Below the pieces are notes generated by a model, which was not told where the DNA came from, ran no database searches, and saw only the letters and a list, made by a program, of their open reading frames with translations. DNA of 64,000 nt. Source: Chitinophaga sp. YR627 (GTDB lineage Bacteria > Bacteroidota > Bacteroidia > Chitinophagales > Chitinophagaceae). Made by a program: the position numbers and the translations under genes. The stretch is taken from contig NZ_FOUX01000003.1 in the NCBI RefSeq assembly GCF_900114995.1, forward strand, positions 1,054,001 to 1,118,000. Direction: 5' to 3'. This document shows, in pieces, positions 25,904 to 36,000 of this stretch; position 1 is the first letter of the stretch; the number at the start of each line of letters is the position of its first letter.

Positions 25904-26908
25904 TCAAGTTAAGTGGTTTTTCCGAAATTCTCTCGGAGAACAACGATAACGCTTGCGGAATACAGCTGTGAAATAATTAGCGCCCCGATACCCGCTGCTG
26001 ATACTGATTTCTTTAATGCTAAGGGATGTTTGCGCCAGCAAAGAAGCGGCTTTTTTCATGCGCAGGTGCTCTATATAGCCTCTGGGTGATACGCTGAGCA
26101 GTTCTTTAAAAGCTCTTTCAAAAGTGTTGATGTGCATGCCAGCCTGCTTGCTCAGTTCAGAAATACTGAGATGATGGTGATAGTGCTCCTGAATATACAC
26201 ACAGATCTGCCGCAGCTTTTGTGCCTGGTCACTGTTTTGCAGGTATTTGGGCGTAAGGGCACTGAAGTAAAGGGTCAGCAGCTCATGAAGCCTCGTATCA
26301 ATATATGGCTTCAGTGCTTCAGCTGCAGCTGGCGATTGCCGCATTTCCAGCAATACTTTAAGATCGGAAACTTCCATACGGATAGCAGGCAACATAGAGG
26401 CACGGCGGGCCTGCCGCTGTTGCAGCTGAAAGATCTCTTCAAAAGAAGGATGATGGGCAATGAATTGCCGCAGGAAAGCGGGAGAGAAAGAGATACATAT
26501 CATCTCATAATAACCGGGTCGCAGGTCCGCTGTGTTGTCAGAATGATCAGGAATGTAATAGATACCAAATTCCTTTTCTATCAGCATTAGTTTGCCCTTT
26601 CCCTGCAGGCGGCAGGAAATATTGCCCTGCAGGATGCAATACATCGCCAGCATTGGTTGTGCAACGGAAGGGCGCAGTCTTACTTTTTCTTTCACGAAAC
26701 AGTGCTGCCAGCTGATTACCCAGTCGGGCTCGCTGATCTGTTGTGTGATGTAACTGCCAAAGGGTGCTTCTGCATACGTTGTTTCAGTGGCTTGTGCGAT
26801 CCGGTATTGCTGATATCTTTCCGGCAGGCTCTCTGATGTCCGGACATGTGGCTGCATCGCTTCGGGGATGCCGAAATGCAGTGCCGGGGGATATAAGCTG
26901 GAGGTCAT
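25904..26908 (-). CDS. AraC-family transcriptional regulator
   Basis: A 334-residue regulator. The last 100 residues form two helix-turn-helix units: LSISELSKQAGMHINTFER and SIKEISISSGYRGANYFTA, ending CSPREFRKNH. The N-terminal 200 residues are the ligand-sensing part and have no named match. I chose MTSSLYPPAL at 26908, since the longer frame overlaps the neighbouring acyltransferase gene. It precedes the amidohydrolase and MFS genes by 17 bases, so it probably regulates them and is in one operon with them. Confidence 0.85.
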   Translation of the reverse strand: MTSSLYPPALHFGIPEAMQPHVRTSESLPERYQQYRIAQATETTYAEAPFGSYITQQISEPDWVISWQHCFVKEKVRLRPSVAQPMLAMYCILQGNISCRLQGKGKLMLIEKEFGIYYIPDHSDNTADLRPGYYEMICISFSPAFLRQFIAHHPSFEEIFQLQQRQARRASMLPAIRMEVSDLKVLLEMRQSPAAAEALKPYIDTRLHELLTLYFSALTPKYLQNSDQAQKLRQICVYIQEHYHHHLSISELSKQAGMHINTFERAFKELLSVSPRGYIEHLRMKKAASLLAQTSLSIKEISISSGYRGANYFTAVFRKRYRCSPREFRKNHLT

Positions 26909-27015
26909 GTTCAGGCATTTAACCGGTGACTGTAATAAATTCTGGTTGTAATAATTTTGGCTACTTCCCAAATGTATGTCCCGGTACTGCGATGAAACTT
27001 CAGATGAATTGGCTG

Positions 27016-28182
27016 CTAAATATACTTCAGCCACCACTGGCTGTGCGTTTTCCGGTATTCCCGGAACCATTTACATGGCTTATAAAGTATCGCAACAACT
27101 GCCATCCATATCAGATATACTACCGGTAATGAATAACCGAAATCTGCCGGACGGAATAAGAAAGGGATATTCGGATCAACAATATCCTTTGTGGTGTAAC
27201 CGCTCAGGAAGAAGGCAGCCACTAACAGCAAGTGTAACAGATAGAAATGAAGTACATAATAGAAGAAGGGTACACTGCCATACACTTTTGCAATTTCCTG
27301 CCAGCGCCCTTTTACTTTTTCCAGTGCTGCCAGGGCCAGTAATGCCGGTCCCAGTGTCATACAATGAAAGTCCAGTGAAGGGGGATATTTACTGACATCA
27401 ATAAACTCGAGTAAAGTATCAAATCCGTTTTTCTGTGCCTCCCATGGCGTAGGATTACCATACCTGTTGATAGCTCTCAATACAATGAACAACAGGATAG
27501 CAGCACTGCCTGTCATCAGCAGAAAACGCCTGCGCGTTTCCGCAGGGATATTGCTTTTGAAATAGTAACCTGCACAATAACCAAGCAGCATGGCGCTGGT
27601 CCATGGTAATACCGCATAGAACGCGAATATGAAACGATTACCTCCAATAGGGATCACAGTGCCGAATGAAGTAAAGAATAGTTTCCAGAGATTGCCCGGC
27701 AGATTGAAATAGTCCAGGATATTATGTCCGAAGAAGAGTACCAGTCCTGTTATCAGTATCACTTTAAAGGAAGTCCGCATCAGTAGTCCAAGTATCACCA
27801 TACTCAGACCGATCGCCCAGATCACCTGTAAAATAAAGACATTGTAAAGCGGATTGAAGGTAAGTCCGAGTGTGACGATCACCAACTCAGCAATGATCAG
27901 CCATAATCCTCTTTTTAAAAGAAATGTACTCGCTTCCACCGGTGTTTTTCTTTGAGAAGATAAGTAAGCTGACATACCAGACAGAAATACAAATGTCGGT
28001 GCGCAATAATGCGTGATCCATCGTGTGAAGAATAACCAGGGAGTCGTCGTATCAACATCCAGGGGATCAGCAGTCATCGCTGTATTGTGGAAGAAATCGC
28101 GGGTATGATCAAGCGCCATGATGATCATTACAATGCCACGCAGAATATCTATAGATGCAATACGGGGAGTGGATGACTGCAT
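27016..28182 (-). CDS. DUF1624 heparan-alpha-glucosaminide N-acetyltransferase-like membrane protein
   Basis: A 388-residue protein with about 10 hydrophobic segments, starting with RIASIDILRGIVMIIMALDHTRDFF. The IDxLRG and ALDHxRDF motifs mark the DUF1624/HGSNAT-like acyltransferase family, which moves acyl groups across a membrane. Its substrate in Bacteroidota is unknown; envelope glycans are plausible. It is immediately upstream of the AraC gene, 107 bases away. Nothing is unusual in length. Confidence 0.8.
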   Translation of the reverse strand: MQSSTPRIASIDILRGIVMIIMALDHTRDFFHNTAMTADPLDVDTTTPWLFFTRWITHYCAPTFVFLSGMSAYLSSQRKTPVEASTFLLKRGLWLIIAELVIVTLGLTFNPLYNVFILQVIWAIGLSMVILGLLMRTSFKVILITGLVLFFGHNILDYFNLPGNLWKLFFTSFGTVIPIGGNRFIFAFYAVLPWTSAMLLGYCAGYYFKSNIPAETRRRFLLMTGSAAILLFIVLRAINRYGNPTPWEAQKNGFDTLLEFIDVSKYPPSLDFHCMTLGPALLALAALEKVKGRWQEIAKVYGSVPFFYYVLHFYLLHLLLVAAFFLSGYTTKDIVDPNIPFLFRPADFGYSLPVVYLIWMAVVAILYKPCKWFREYRKTHSQWWLKYI

Positions 28183-28305
28183 ATGCTACGTTATTTACAG
28201 GTATGGTTGATACTATTGTGAATATAACGATGTTTGGGCAGCACAGCAATAACTTTCCGCGAATTTGATTTAAATTAGAGGACACTCCAAAAATCCACCA
28301 TTGTC

Positions 28306-28665
28306 ATGACTACACAAGAAATCGCTAACCGCCTCGTTGAGCTCTGTAAAAAAGGCGACTTCGAAGCTGCACAAAAGGAACTGTTTGCTAAAGATGCTGT
28401 CAGCATAGAGCCATATGCAACACCTGAATTCGAAAAGGAAACCAAAGGTCTTGATAAGATCTTTGAGAAAGGACAAAAGTTTATGTCTATGACAGAAGCG
28501 ATGCATGGTGTTGAACTCTCTGCACCATTGATCGCCGGTTCTTCATTTGCCGTTGTCCTCAAAATGGATATGACCATGAAGGGACAGGACAGGATGAACA
28601 TGGAAGAGTTGTGCGTATACGAAGTGAAGGATGGAAAGATCATTTCCGAGCAATTCTACATGTGA
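28306..28665 (+). CDS. SnoaL-like (NTF2-fold) protein
   Basis: A 119-residue single-domain protein, MTTQEIANRLVELCKKGDFEAAQKELF, with the alpha-beta cone fold pattern typical of the SnoaL-like polyketide cyclase family: an N-terminal helix, VELSAPLIAGSSFAVVLKMDM strand and C-terminal ELCVYEVKDGKIISEQFYM. Many such proteins are ligand-binding and of unknown substrate. It lies 42 bases before an AraC regulator in the same direction and probably belongs with it. Confidence 0.78.
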   Translation: MTTQEIANRLVELCKKGDFEAAQKELFAKDAVSIEPYATPEFEKETKGLDKIFEKGQKFMSMTEAMHGVELSAPLIAGSSFAVVLKMDMTMKGQDRMNMEELCVYEVKDGKIISEQFYM

Positions 28666-28707
28666 CGAAGATGTATTATCTTTTCGGGAGAGAACTATCA
28701 GCGGATA

Positions 28708-29577
28708 ATGAAAGGGCAGAAAAAGCATCAGACGATCAACAATACGTTTTTGCAGGAGGACAGCATCGGGCTGGAAATATTTACCATGGAGGAACTCCAC
28801 GAACAGCACTATGAGTTGTTGTCCCAGCCACTGAGAACAAATAATTACCAGGTACTGATATTTTTTACCGCCATTGCACATCATGCGATAGATTTCTCTC
28901 CCGTTACCATTCGTCCATACACTACTTTTTTTGTAGGTAAGGGCAGTGTACATACCTTCGATCCCGACGCCCGCTATGAGGGCATCGTTATTAATTTTAC
29001 GGAAGATTTCGTTTGCCGGGATGAGCATGATCTGGTGCTGTTACATCAACATCCTCTGTTCAGCGGCAGCGGACAAATAGATCTCCAGGATATTGCAACC
29101 TACAAGGTATTGATAGAAACGATGATGGCTGAATTACGTAAACCCAAAGATGAATTCAGCAGAATGTACCTCAGAAATCTGTTGCAGAATTTTCTGGTCC
29201 TTTCCGGTAGAGAATATACTGCTACCAATGCATTCAATCATATAAAAGGGCCCGATATACAGTACGTACAACGCTATACCGTTCTGATAGAAAAGCATTA
29301 TAAGACAATGAAGACCGTCGCCGGATATGCGGAACTCATGCGTATCACAGAGAAGCGGTTGAATCAGGCAACAGGTAATGTGAGCGGTAAATCACCAAAA
29401 CAACTGATAGATGATCATGTATTGATCGCAGCCAAACGTTTGCTCGCTTTTACAATTATGACCGTAAAGGAAATTGGTTTTGAGCTGGGCTTTTCACAAA
29501 CAACGCATTTCATCAAATACTTCACTAAACATACCGGTGTTAGTCCCGCCAGTTTCCGGCAACAACAATCCATCTAG
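28708..29577 (+). CDS. AraC-family transcriptional regulator
   Basis: A 289-residue regulator with an AraC-type cupin N-terminal region (residues about 15-140: TIRPYTTFFVGKGSVHTF) and a C-terminal double HTH (KTVAGYAELMRITEKRLNQ; TVKEIGFELGFSQTTHFIK; then TGVSPASFRQ). It is downstream of the SnoaL-like gene with a 42-base gap and may control it. Confidence 0.85.
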   Translation: MKGQKKHQTINNTFLQEDSIGLEIFTMEELHEQHYELLSQPLRTNNYQVLIFFTAIAHHAIDFSPVTIRPYTTFFVGKGSVHTFDPDARYEGIVINFTEDFVCRDEHDLVLLHQHPLFSGSGQIDLQDIATYKVLIETMMAELRKPKDEFSRMYLRNLLQNFLVLSGREYTATNAFNHIKGPDIQYVQRYTVLIEKHYKTMKTVAGYAELMRITEKRLNQATGNVSGKSPKQLIDDHVLIAAKRLLAFTIMTVKEIGFELGFSQTTHFIKYFTKHTGVSPASFRQQQSI

Positions 29578-29661
29578 GACCAGATAGATAGCAGAAAGGA
29601 GCAAATACGCCTTTCCAGCGCCTGCTGCAAAGCTGAATTTTGTCGTCTAAATTTAGCTGCT

Positions 29662-30297
29662 ATGCCAAAGATAAAAATGGCCCGGAAGTCTACTGCTGTT
29701 GATATGACGGCCATGTGTGACGTTGTGTTTCTGTTGCTTAACTTCTTTATTATGACCACCAGTTTCAAGCCGGATGAACCGGTGGCAATCGTTACGCCAT
29801 CTTCCATCAACACAAAGCTCCTCCCTGATTCCGATGTCATACTGGTGAGTATAGATAAGTCCGGACGCGTATTTTTTGAGATGGATGGACAACCCAAAAG
29901 AAAACAACTAATTGAAGATATTAACACACAGTTTAAGCTGGGTCTGTCTGAAAAGGAGATAAATGCCTACATATTGGGGGCAAGTGTGGGCACTGATCTG
30001 CACCATCTGAAAGAATATCTTGGTCTGAAAACTTCCGACAGACGCAAGTATGCAGGTGAGACCGGTATACCAGTCGATACCGCGAATAATGAGCTGGCTG
30101 TCTGGATAGAATATGCGCAATCCGCGCAGGGAGCGAGTCTGAAAGCATTGAAGTATTGTATCAAGGCTGATAATGCGACACCTTATCCAAAGGTCAAAAG
30201 CGTAATGGAAACTTTTAAGGAGAAGAATATCCAGCACCTGAATCTGGTGACGAGTCTGGAGGCAGCACCTGTAGGAACTGCTGCAGCGGAGGATTAG
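29662..30297 (+). CDS. ExbD/TolR-family biopolymer transport protein
   Basis: ExbD-type proteins use proton flow through an ExbB partner to power TonB-dependent receptors. This 211-residue member has the N-terminal basic stretch, then a membrane helix holding DMTAMCDVVFLLLNFFIM (residues about 14-31), whose Asp is the proton-linked residue. The periplasmic part contains the family beta strands but has a Lys- and Tyr-rich insert making it longer than the classic 140. No exbB or tonB gene is adjacent, so it must work with partners elsewhere. Confidence 0.85.
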   Translation: MPKIKMARKSTAVDMTAMCDVVFLLLNFFIMTTSFKPDEPVAIVTPSSINTKLLPDSDVILVSIDKSGRVFFEMDGQPKRKQLIEDINTQFKLGLSEKEINAYILGASVGTDLHHLKEYLGLKTSDRRKYAGETGIPVDTANNELAVWIEYAQSAQGASLKALKYCIKADNATPYPKVKSVMETFKEKNIQHLNLVTSLEAAPVGTAAAED

Positions 30298-30311
30298 TAA
30301 ACATTGCAACT

Positions 30312-30346
30312 AAAAAAGGGGCTGCATCTTTATGTAGCCCCTTTTT
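30312..30346. terminator. Bidirectional terminator between exbD-like and DUF4240 genes
   Basis: AAAAAGGGGCTGCA pairs with TGTAGCCCCTTTTT around a six-base loop. It can end both convergent transcripts. Confidence 0.85.
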
Positions 30347-30347
30347 G

Positions 30348-30830
30348 TTACCAGCCCCTTGAATTAGAGCCTGACTCAATACAGTGAAGACAATATCTCT
30401 CAAATTCTTCCCCGAATTTGTCCTGATACACACTGTAGCCAATAAAGCCGATCTCTCCGGAAGAGACATTCATAGTGGCCACAGCCGGATTTTCATCCAC
30501 CATGTCATAATATTGTTCACCCATGCCGACGATGAAGCACCTTCGGTGCAGGAAGCCGTCATCTGTACCGCCAATGCGTTCATGGATCTCTTCACGGTCA
30601 ATATGGAAGAGCTTTTCTTCCATGACGTGATTAAATTTCGTTAATTCCCGTTCATCCAGATAAATAAGCTGTTGCTGGATATGGTCTGTAATTTCTGTGG
30701 AAACAATGTTTCCAAGATACCTGATTAAGGAGGGATCATTGGTCGTAAGCGCTGTTTTTCTCAAATTATATAAATCTCTATCTGTTGTCCACGCCGTTTC
30801 AATGATTTCCCAGAATCTTGTTGCGTTCAT
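30348..30830 (-). CDS. DUF4240-domain protein
   Basis: A 160-residue soluble protein. The start MNATRFWEIIETAW matches the DUF4240 pattern FWxIIExA, followed by EKLFHIDREEIHERIGG and FEERYCLH-like C-terminal residues. DUF4240 is of unknown function; members are sometimes near toxin, immunity or phage genes, but nothing like that is near here. The gene has its own promoter gap of about 180 bases to the divergent gamma-glutamyltransferase gene. Confidence 0.75.
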   Translation of the reverse strand: MNATRFWEIIETAWTTDRDLYNLRKTALTTNDPSLIRYLGNIVSTEITDHIQQQLIYLDERELTKFNHVMEEKLFHIDREEIHERIGGTDDGFLHRRCFIVGMGEQYYDMVDENPAVATMNVSSGEIGFIGYSVYQDKFGEEFERYCLHCIESGSNSRGW

Positions 30831-31013
30831 AAAGACAGATTTTTGTATGTCGTGGAATAAGTGCCGGGTTAGAACTAATGTACATTTGCGTAGGCACCCT
30901 TACTATAACACGTAAAGCGGTGCAAAGTTCATCCCATATTTTAGAAGTATACCTGTGATTTTGCTAATTTGTCAGTTCCTGGATAATAACACCTCTAAAC
31001 AGCATATTATTTT

Positions 31014-32945
31014 ATGAAACATCTATTTTTTCTTGCCGCCCTACTTTCCCTGGGGGTGACCATGCAGGCGCAGCAAACCCAGAAACCGCCATTACACGGA
31101 CGTCACTGGATGGCTGTGACAGGTAAACCATTGGCTGCCACAGCAGGTTCCATGATCTTCCAGAAAGGGGGGAACGCCGTAGACGCCGCGTGCGCGATGC
31201 TGGCTGCTACCTGTACCATGTGGGACGTATTAAGCTGGGGAGGAGAGACACAGGCGCTTATTTTCAATCCGAAAACAAAGAAAGTCATTGCCATCAACGC
31301 TCTGGGCGTTGCGCCTACAGGTGCGACACCGGAATTTTTCAAGGGCAAGGGCTATAGTTTCCCGCCGGAATATGGTCCTCTGGCAGCAGTGACGCCTGGT
31401 ACACCGGGTGGTCTTTGCTATATGCTGGCAGAATACGGCACCCTTAGCCTGAAAGAGGTACTGGCGCCTGCTATGGAAATGGCTGCTGGTTATCCGATTG
31501 AAGCCCAGACGGCCAACAGCATGGAGAGAGCTAAAGACCGTCTGAAACAATGGCCTTACAGCAAAGCTGTTTTCCTGACCCATCCGGGCGAAAAAAGGGA
31601 AGCGCCGGAAGCAGGAGAGATCTTCGTACAAAAGGAGCTGCTGGCTACACTGACCAAAATGGTTGAAGCAGAACAGGAGGCACTGAAAAAGAAGAAATCC
31701 CGTAAGGAGGCGATCATGGCTGCTTATGACAGATTCTATAAAGGAGATATCGCGAAGGAATTTGTGCGTGGCTGTCAGGAACAGGGTGGTCTGATCACAG
31801 AACAGGACCTGGCCCGCTGGAAACCAATCGAGGAAGAGCCACTGCATGTCAACTATAAAGGGATCGAAGTATATAAACTCCAGTCCTGGACACAGGGACC
31901 GATGTTGCTGCAAAGCCTGAATATCCTGGAGAACTTTGACCTGAAGGGAATGGGTTATAACTCTCCGCAATATATCCATACGCTGTATCAGACGATGAAC
32001 CTGACTTTTGCGGACAGGGATTTCTATTACGGCGATCCTTATTTCATGCCTAAAACACCGATCAACGGATTATTGAGTAAAGCCTATGCAAAAGAAAGGG
32101 CAAAAATGATCAACCCTGATCACAATGATCCGAACCCATTACCGGGCGATCCTTATCCTTTTGAAGGTAAAAGCAATCCTTATCTGCAATTGATGCAGCA
32201 ACACCAGGCACTGACGGATACTGCTGCGGAGAAGAAACCAGCTGGTTTTGTACCGAAACATGATGCTGCCGGCATCCTTAATACGCCTGCTTCTGAAGAA
32301 ATGTATGCGGCAAATGATGTTGACAGTGCTTATATGGATCGCTTATGGAGAGGTACGACCAGTGTGGAAGCAGCGGACAAAGATGGCTGGGTGGTATCGA
32401 TCACGCCAAGTGGCGGATGGACGCCTGCCTGTATTGCCGGACACACAGGCGTTGGTATGAGTCAGCGTTTACAGAGTTTTGTGCTTGATAGTGCTTTATG
32501 CCCTTTTAATGTCATTGCTCCCGGCAAACGTCCACGTGTGACCTTGACGCCTTCCATGGCGCTGAAAGACGGCAAACCATATCTTTCTTTCGCAGTACAG
32601 GGCGGTGATACACAGGACCAGAACCTGCTGCAGTTTTTCCTGAATATGGTGGAATTTGGTATGACGGTACAGCAGGCGACAGAAGCTGCGAATATCAATA
32701 CCAATCAGCTCTGGCTGTCCCTGGGTGGAACTTCTGTTAAAGAGCGTATGCCGCATCCGGGCAGTATTCTGCTGAACAATAATACACCGGAAGCTACCAG
32801 GACGATATTGAAGAAGATGGGTTATACAACAAGTTACAGTGAACGTACAAGTGGTCCGGTGAATGCGATATTCCTGGATACTGCACATGGCTCTTTATGG
32901 GGTGGTAGCAGTAATCATGGAGAAGATTATGGTATTGGCTGGTAA
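31014..32945 (+). CDS. Gamma-glutamyltransferase-family protein, exported
   Basis: A 643-residue Ntn-hydrolase-type enzyme that acts on glutathione or other gamma-glutamyl compounds. Residues 1-20 are a signal peptide ending in MQAQQ, so it is periplasmic. The large and small subunits are separated at GTTSVEAADKDG, with Thr448 as the likely nucleophile and new N-terminus after self-cleavage. Further family motifs are GGNAVDAAC and SNHGEDYGIGW at the C-terminus. It ends at a bidirectional terminator with the TonB receptor. Confidence 0.88.
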   Translation: MKHLFFLAALLSLGVTMQAQQTQKPPLHGRHWMAVTGKPLAATAGSMIFQKGGNAVDAACAMLAATCTMWDVLSWGGETQALIFNPKTKKVIAINALGVAPTGATPEFFKGKGYSFPPEYGPLAAVTPGTPGGLCYMLAEYGTLSLKEVLAPAMEMAAGYPIEAQTANSMERAKDRLKQWPYSKAVFLTHPGEKREAPEAGEIFVQKELLATLTKMVEAEQEALKKKKSRKEAIMAAYDRFYKGDIAKEFVRGCQEQGGLITEQDLARWKPIEEEPLHVNYKGIEVYKLQSWTQGPMLLQSLNILENFDLKGMGYNSPQYIHTLYQTMNLTFADRDFYYGDPYFMPKTPINGLLSKAYAKERAKMINPDHNDPNPLPGDPYPFEGKSNPYLQLMQQHQALTDTAAEKKPAGFVPKHDAAGILNTPASEEMYAANDVDSAYMDRLWRGTTSVEAADKDGWVVSITPSGGWTPACIAGHTGVGMSQRLQSFVLDSALCPFNVIAPGKRPRVTLTPSMALKDGKPYLSFAVQGGDTQDQNLLQFFLNMVEFGMTVQQATEAANINTNQLWLSLGGTSVKERMPHPGSILLNNNTPEATRTILKKMGYTTSYSERTSGPVNAIFLDTAHGSLWGGSSNHGEDYGIGW

Positions 32946-32965
32946 TACAGCTACGCTTATATTAT

Positions 32966-33005
32966 AAAAAAGGGCAGTCACGCTATTCGCGGACTGCCCT
33001 TTTTG
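32966..33005. terminator. Bidirectional terminator after gamma-glutamyltransferase
   Basis: AAAAAAGGGCAGTC pairs with GACTGCCCTTTTT around a 12-base loop, with A and T runs on both sides. The receptor stop lies at 33026. Confidence 0.85.
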
Positions 33006-33025
33006 TATAGGATAGAAAACAAGAG

Positions 33026-36000
33026 TTAGTTAAACAGGTATCTGATACCGAACTGCATCTGCCAGCGGGAAATGATCGCTGTATTGTTTGCAAAGCTGTT
33101 GGTCTGGTGTACCTGGTTGCCTGGATCTGCGTAAGGGAAGGAGAACAGTGGTGTAGTACCATCTGCCGCCAGACCTTCAAATTTCAGCGGGTTGGTTACT
33201 GTCGCTGCTTTTACGATACCCCAGTTTTTGTTTAGCAGGTTGCCCACGTTAATGATATCCAGGGATAAGCGCAGTGTGTGACGCGTCTTACCAGTCTTCA
33301 TAGAGATATCTTCTGTAACGTTTACGTCAGCTTTCTTGAAGAATGGCAGTGTAACAGCGTTTGCTTTTGCAACCTCTCCACGGTGTGAAGACAGGTAACC
33401 GCTCTGGTTAATGAAGTTATTCAGCTGTGTCCAGGTCTGCGCTGCAGTTCTTGGGTCAGCAGCTGTACCGGTGGTAGAACCTGTGTGTGTGGTGGCATTG
33501 TAAGAACCAACGTTGATCAGGTTGATGTCTTTATCGTTTTTAGGGATGTACATCAGGTCATTGTTGAAGCCATCACCATTCAGGTCACCATTGTAGGTAT
33601 AAGAAGTAACACCAGCAGGTGCTGCTTCATAGATCAGACCAAATGAGGTAGAGAAGTATTTAGCATAAGATACTTTGTAAGATGCCATTGCGATAATGCG
33701 GTTAGGCAGTCTGTAGGAAGCATACGCAAGGTTCTCACCGTTCGGATCTGTACTTACACCACGTGCACTCCACAGGGAAGAAGCGGTGCTACCTGTTTCA
33801 GCAGCATTGCGTGCATCACCATGTGTATAAGCAACGCTTACATACAGGTTTTTGTAAGTTTTCTGGATACGACCAGTAACGTTGTAAGAGTAACCCTTGT
33901 TAGTGTTGCTCATCAGGATCGCGTTACCGATGTTAGGATTATCCAGGCCGGTACCTGCATAATAATACTTGTTGCTGTTGGCAACAGATGTCAGGTAACG
34001 GTCTCTGTGATCGCCACCATTGCTAAGTGCAAACCCGTTTGTTTCATTCAGGTTGATGTTCTGGAAGTATACAGCGTTGATATCTTTTGAATAAGTACCT
34101 TCTACTGTGAATACCCAGTCACCTGGCAGTTTTTTATCAACCGCTATACTTGATTTCAGTACAGATGGATATTTGAAATTTTTGTCGGTCAGCGCTACTG
34201 CATAGTTTTTATTGGCAGACAGCTCAGCAGGAATATACTTGGTAGGATCTGCATCAAATGCTAAACCGCTTTTGGTGAAGGAACCCCACTGAACCCCGTT
34301 GTTGCTCGCCTGGTTGCTGATCCATACAAATGGAGGAGGACCAGAGAAGATACCTAAACCACCTCTAACCTGTAAGGATTTATCATCCAGGATGTTCCAG
34401 TTAAAGCCAATACGCGGAGAGATCAGCAGTGCATTGCCCGGAGCTTTTCCGATATCGTAGCTTTTGCCGTCTTTGAATTTGAGTGCGTTGAACTGTGGGT
34501 TGTCTTCGAAATCCTGTTTGTAGATAGTCATATCGAGACGCAGACCATAGGTCAGGGTGAACTTGTCAGAAGCTCTCCATTTGTCCTGTGCGAAGAAGCC
34601 TAATTCAGTTGAACCTGCATAAGCCCATGGGAAAGAACCATCAGGTAATGCAGAGTATTGCAGATAGTAGCTCTTTGCATTCAGGTCGCCGTTCTTTGCG
34701 CTGTTATAGAAATCGGTCAGGCTGGCGAACTGGTAAGCACCCTGGTAACCAGGAGCAAATGCGTTCTTATACTTCCTGTAATAGTCCTGTGTACCAACAG
34801 TGATCTCGTGCGCACCTTTGTAGAAGGTGAAGATATCAGAGATCTGGAATACGTCGGTATTCAGTACGTTATTGTAGGTGTAAGGCTCATAACCGAAAGT
34901 AGTGTAGATGTTACCGTTGTTCAGGATATCCACCAGCGGGAACGTGCTGGAGTTGGAGTGAGAAGAACGGAAATCGCGGAGTGCGGTATAACCAACCTGG
35001 AATTTATTGGAAGATGAATTACCAAAACGGCTGTTCAGTTCCGCAATAAAGATGTTGAAGTTGTTATTGATCACATAACCGCTACCATAGAATGGCATTG
35101 AGTTAAAACCTGGCTGACCACCTGTAACGCCTGCGGGTCTGCTGGTACTTGCAAACTGGTCAGAGAATGATTTCAGTCGGTTGTATTTCAGTGTCAGTGT
35201 ATGGTTGCTATTGATGTTCCAGTCTACTTTCGCAGTGATCTTGTCACTGTTTGTTTTGAAAGAGTAACCGGAGTAAGCACCTGGATCATAGCCATAGTTA
35301 GTTTTCAGGAAATTAGCCAGGGCAGCCAGTGTATCAGCGTTTGCGTTGGAAACACCACCACCGTTGCTTGGTGCATTGCCAGCGCTGGAAGGTGTCCAGC
35401 TGGTAGCAGGCGTTGTCTGACGGGAAGACTCAGCGTTCACGAAGAAGAACACTTTGTTCTTAACGATGTAACCACCCAGTGACGCACCACGGATGTTGAA
35501 AGAGAGGTCAGTTTTAGGAACAACTGCGTTCTCTACTTTGTAACCCTGTGTGCCTTCATTTTTGAAGTAGGTGTAAACCGTTCCTCTGAAAGTGTTGGAA
35601 CCGCTCTTTGTTACGGTGTTGACACCTGCGCCGGAGAATCCACCCTGACGTACGTCATAAGGCGCAACGTTCACCTGGATCTGATCGATCGCGTCCAGAG
35701 AGATCGGCTGTGCACCTGCCTGACCACCGAGTGTACCTGACAGACCGAAGGAGTTGTTGAAGTTCGCACCATCCACAGTAAAGTTGTTATACTGGTTGCT
35801 GCGACCACCAAAACTTTGTCCGCCGGCAGTGCTCACAGAAGTTGGTTCCAGTTTGGTGAAGTCCTGTGCTGACCTGTTAATGGTAGGCAGCTTTTCCAGC
35901 TGGTCACGACTGATGATCTCCTGTGCGCCTGTACGGCCGTTATTAAATGTTTTGTCCTGTTTACCTGATTTGATCACAACTTCACTCAGTTGTTTTGTGT

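Noticed and set aside
31230..31979. A 249-codon frame antisense to the gamma-glutamyltransferase gene
   Set aside because: Shadow frame; the plus-strand gene has signal peptide and catalytic motif.
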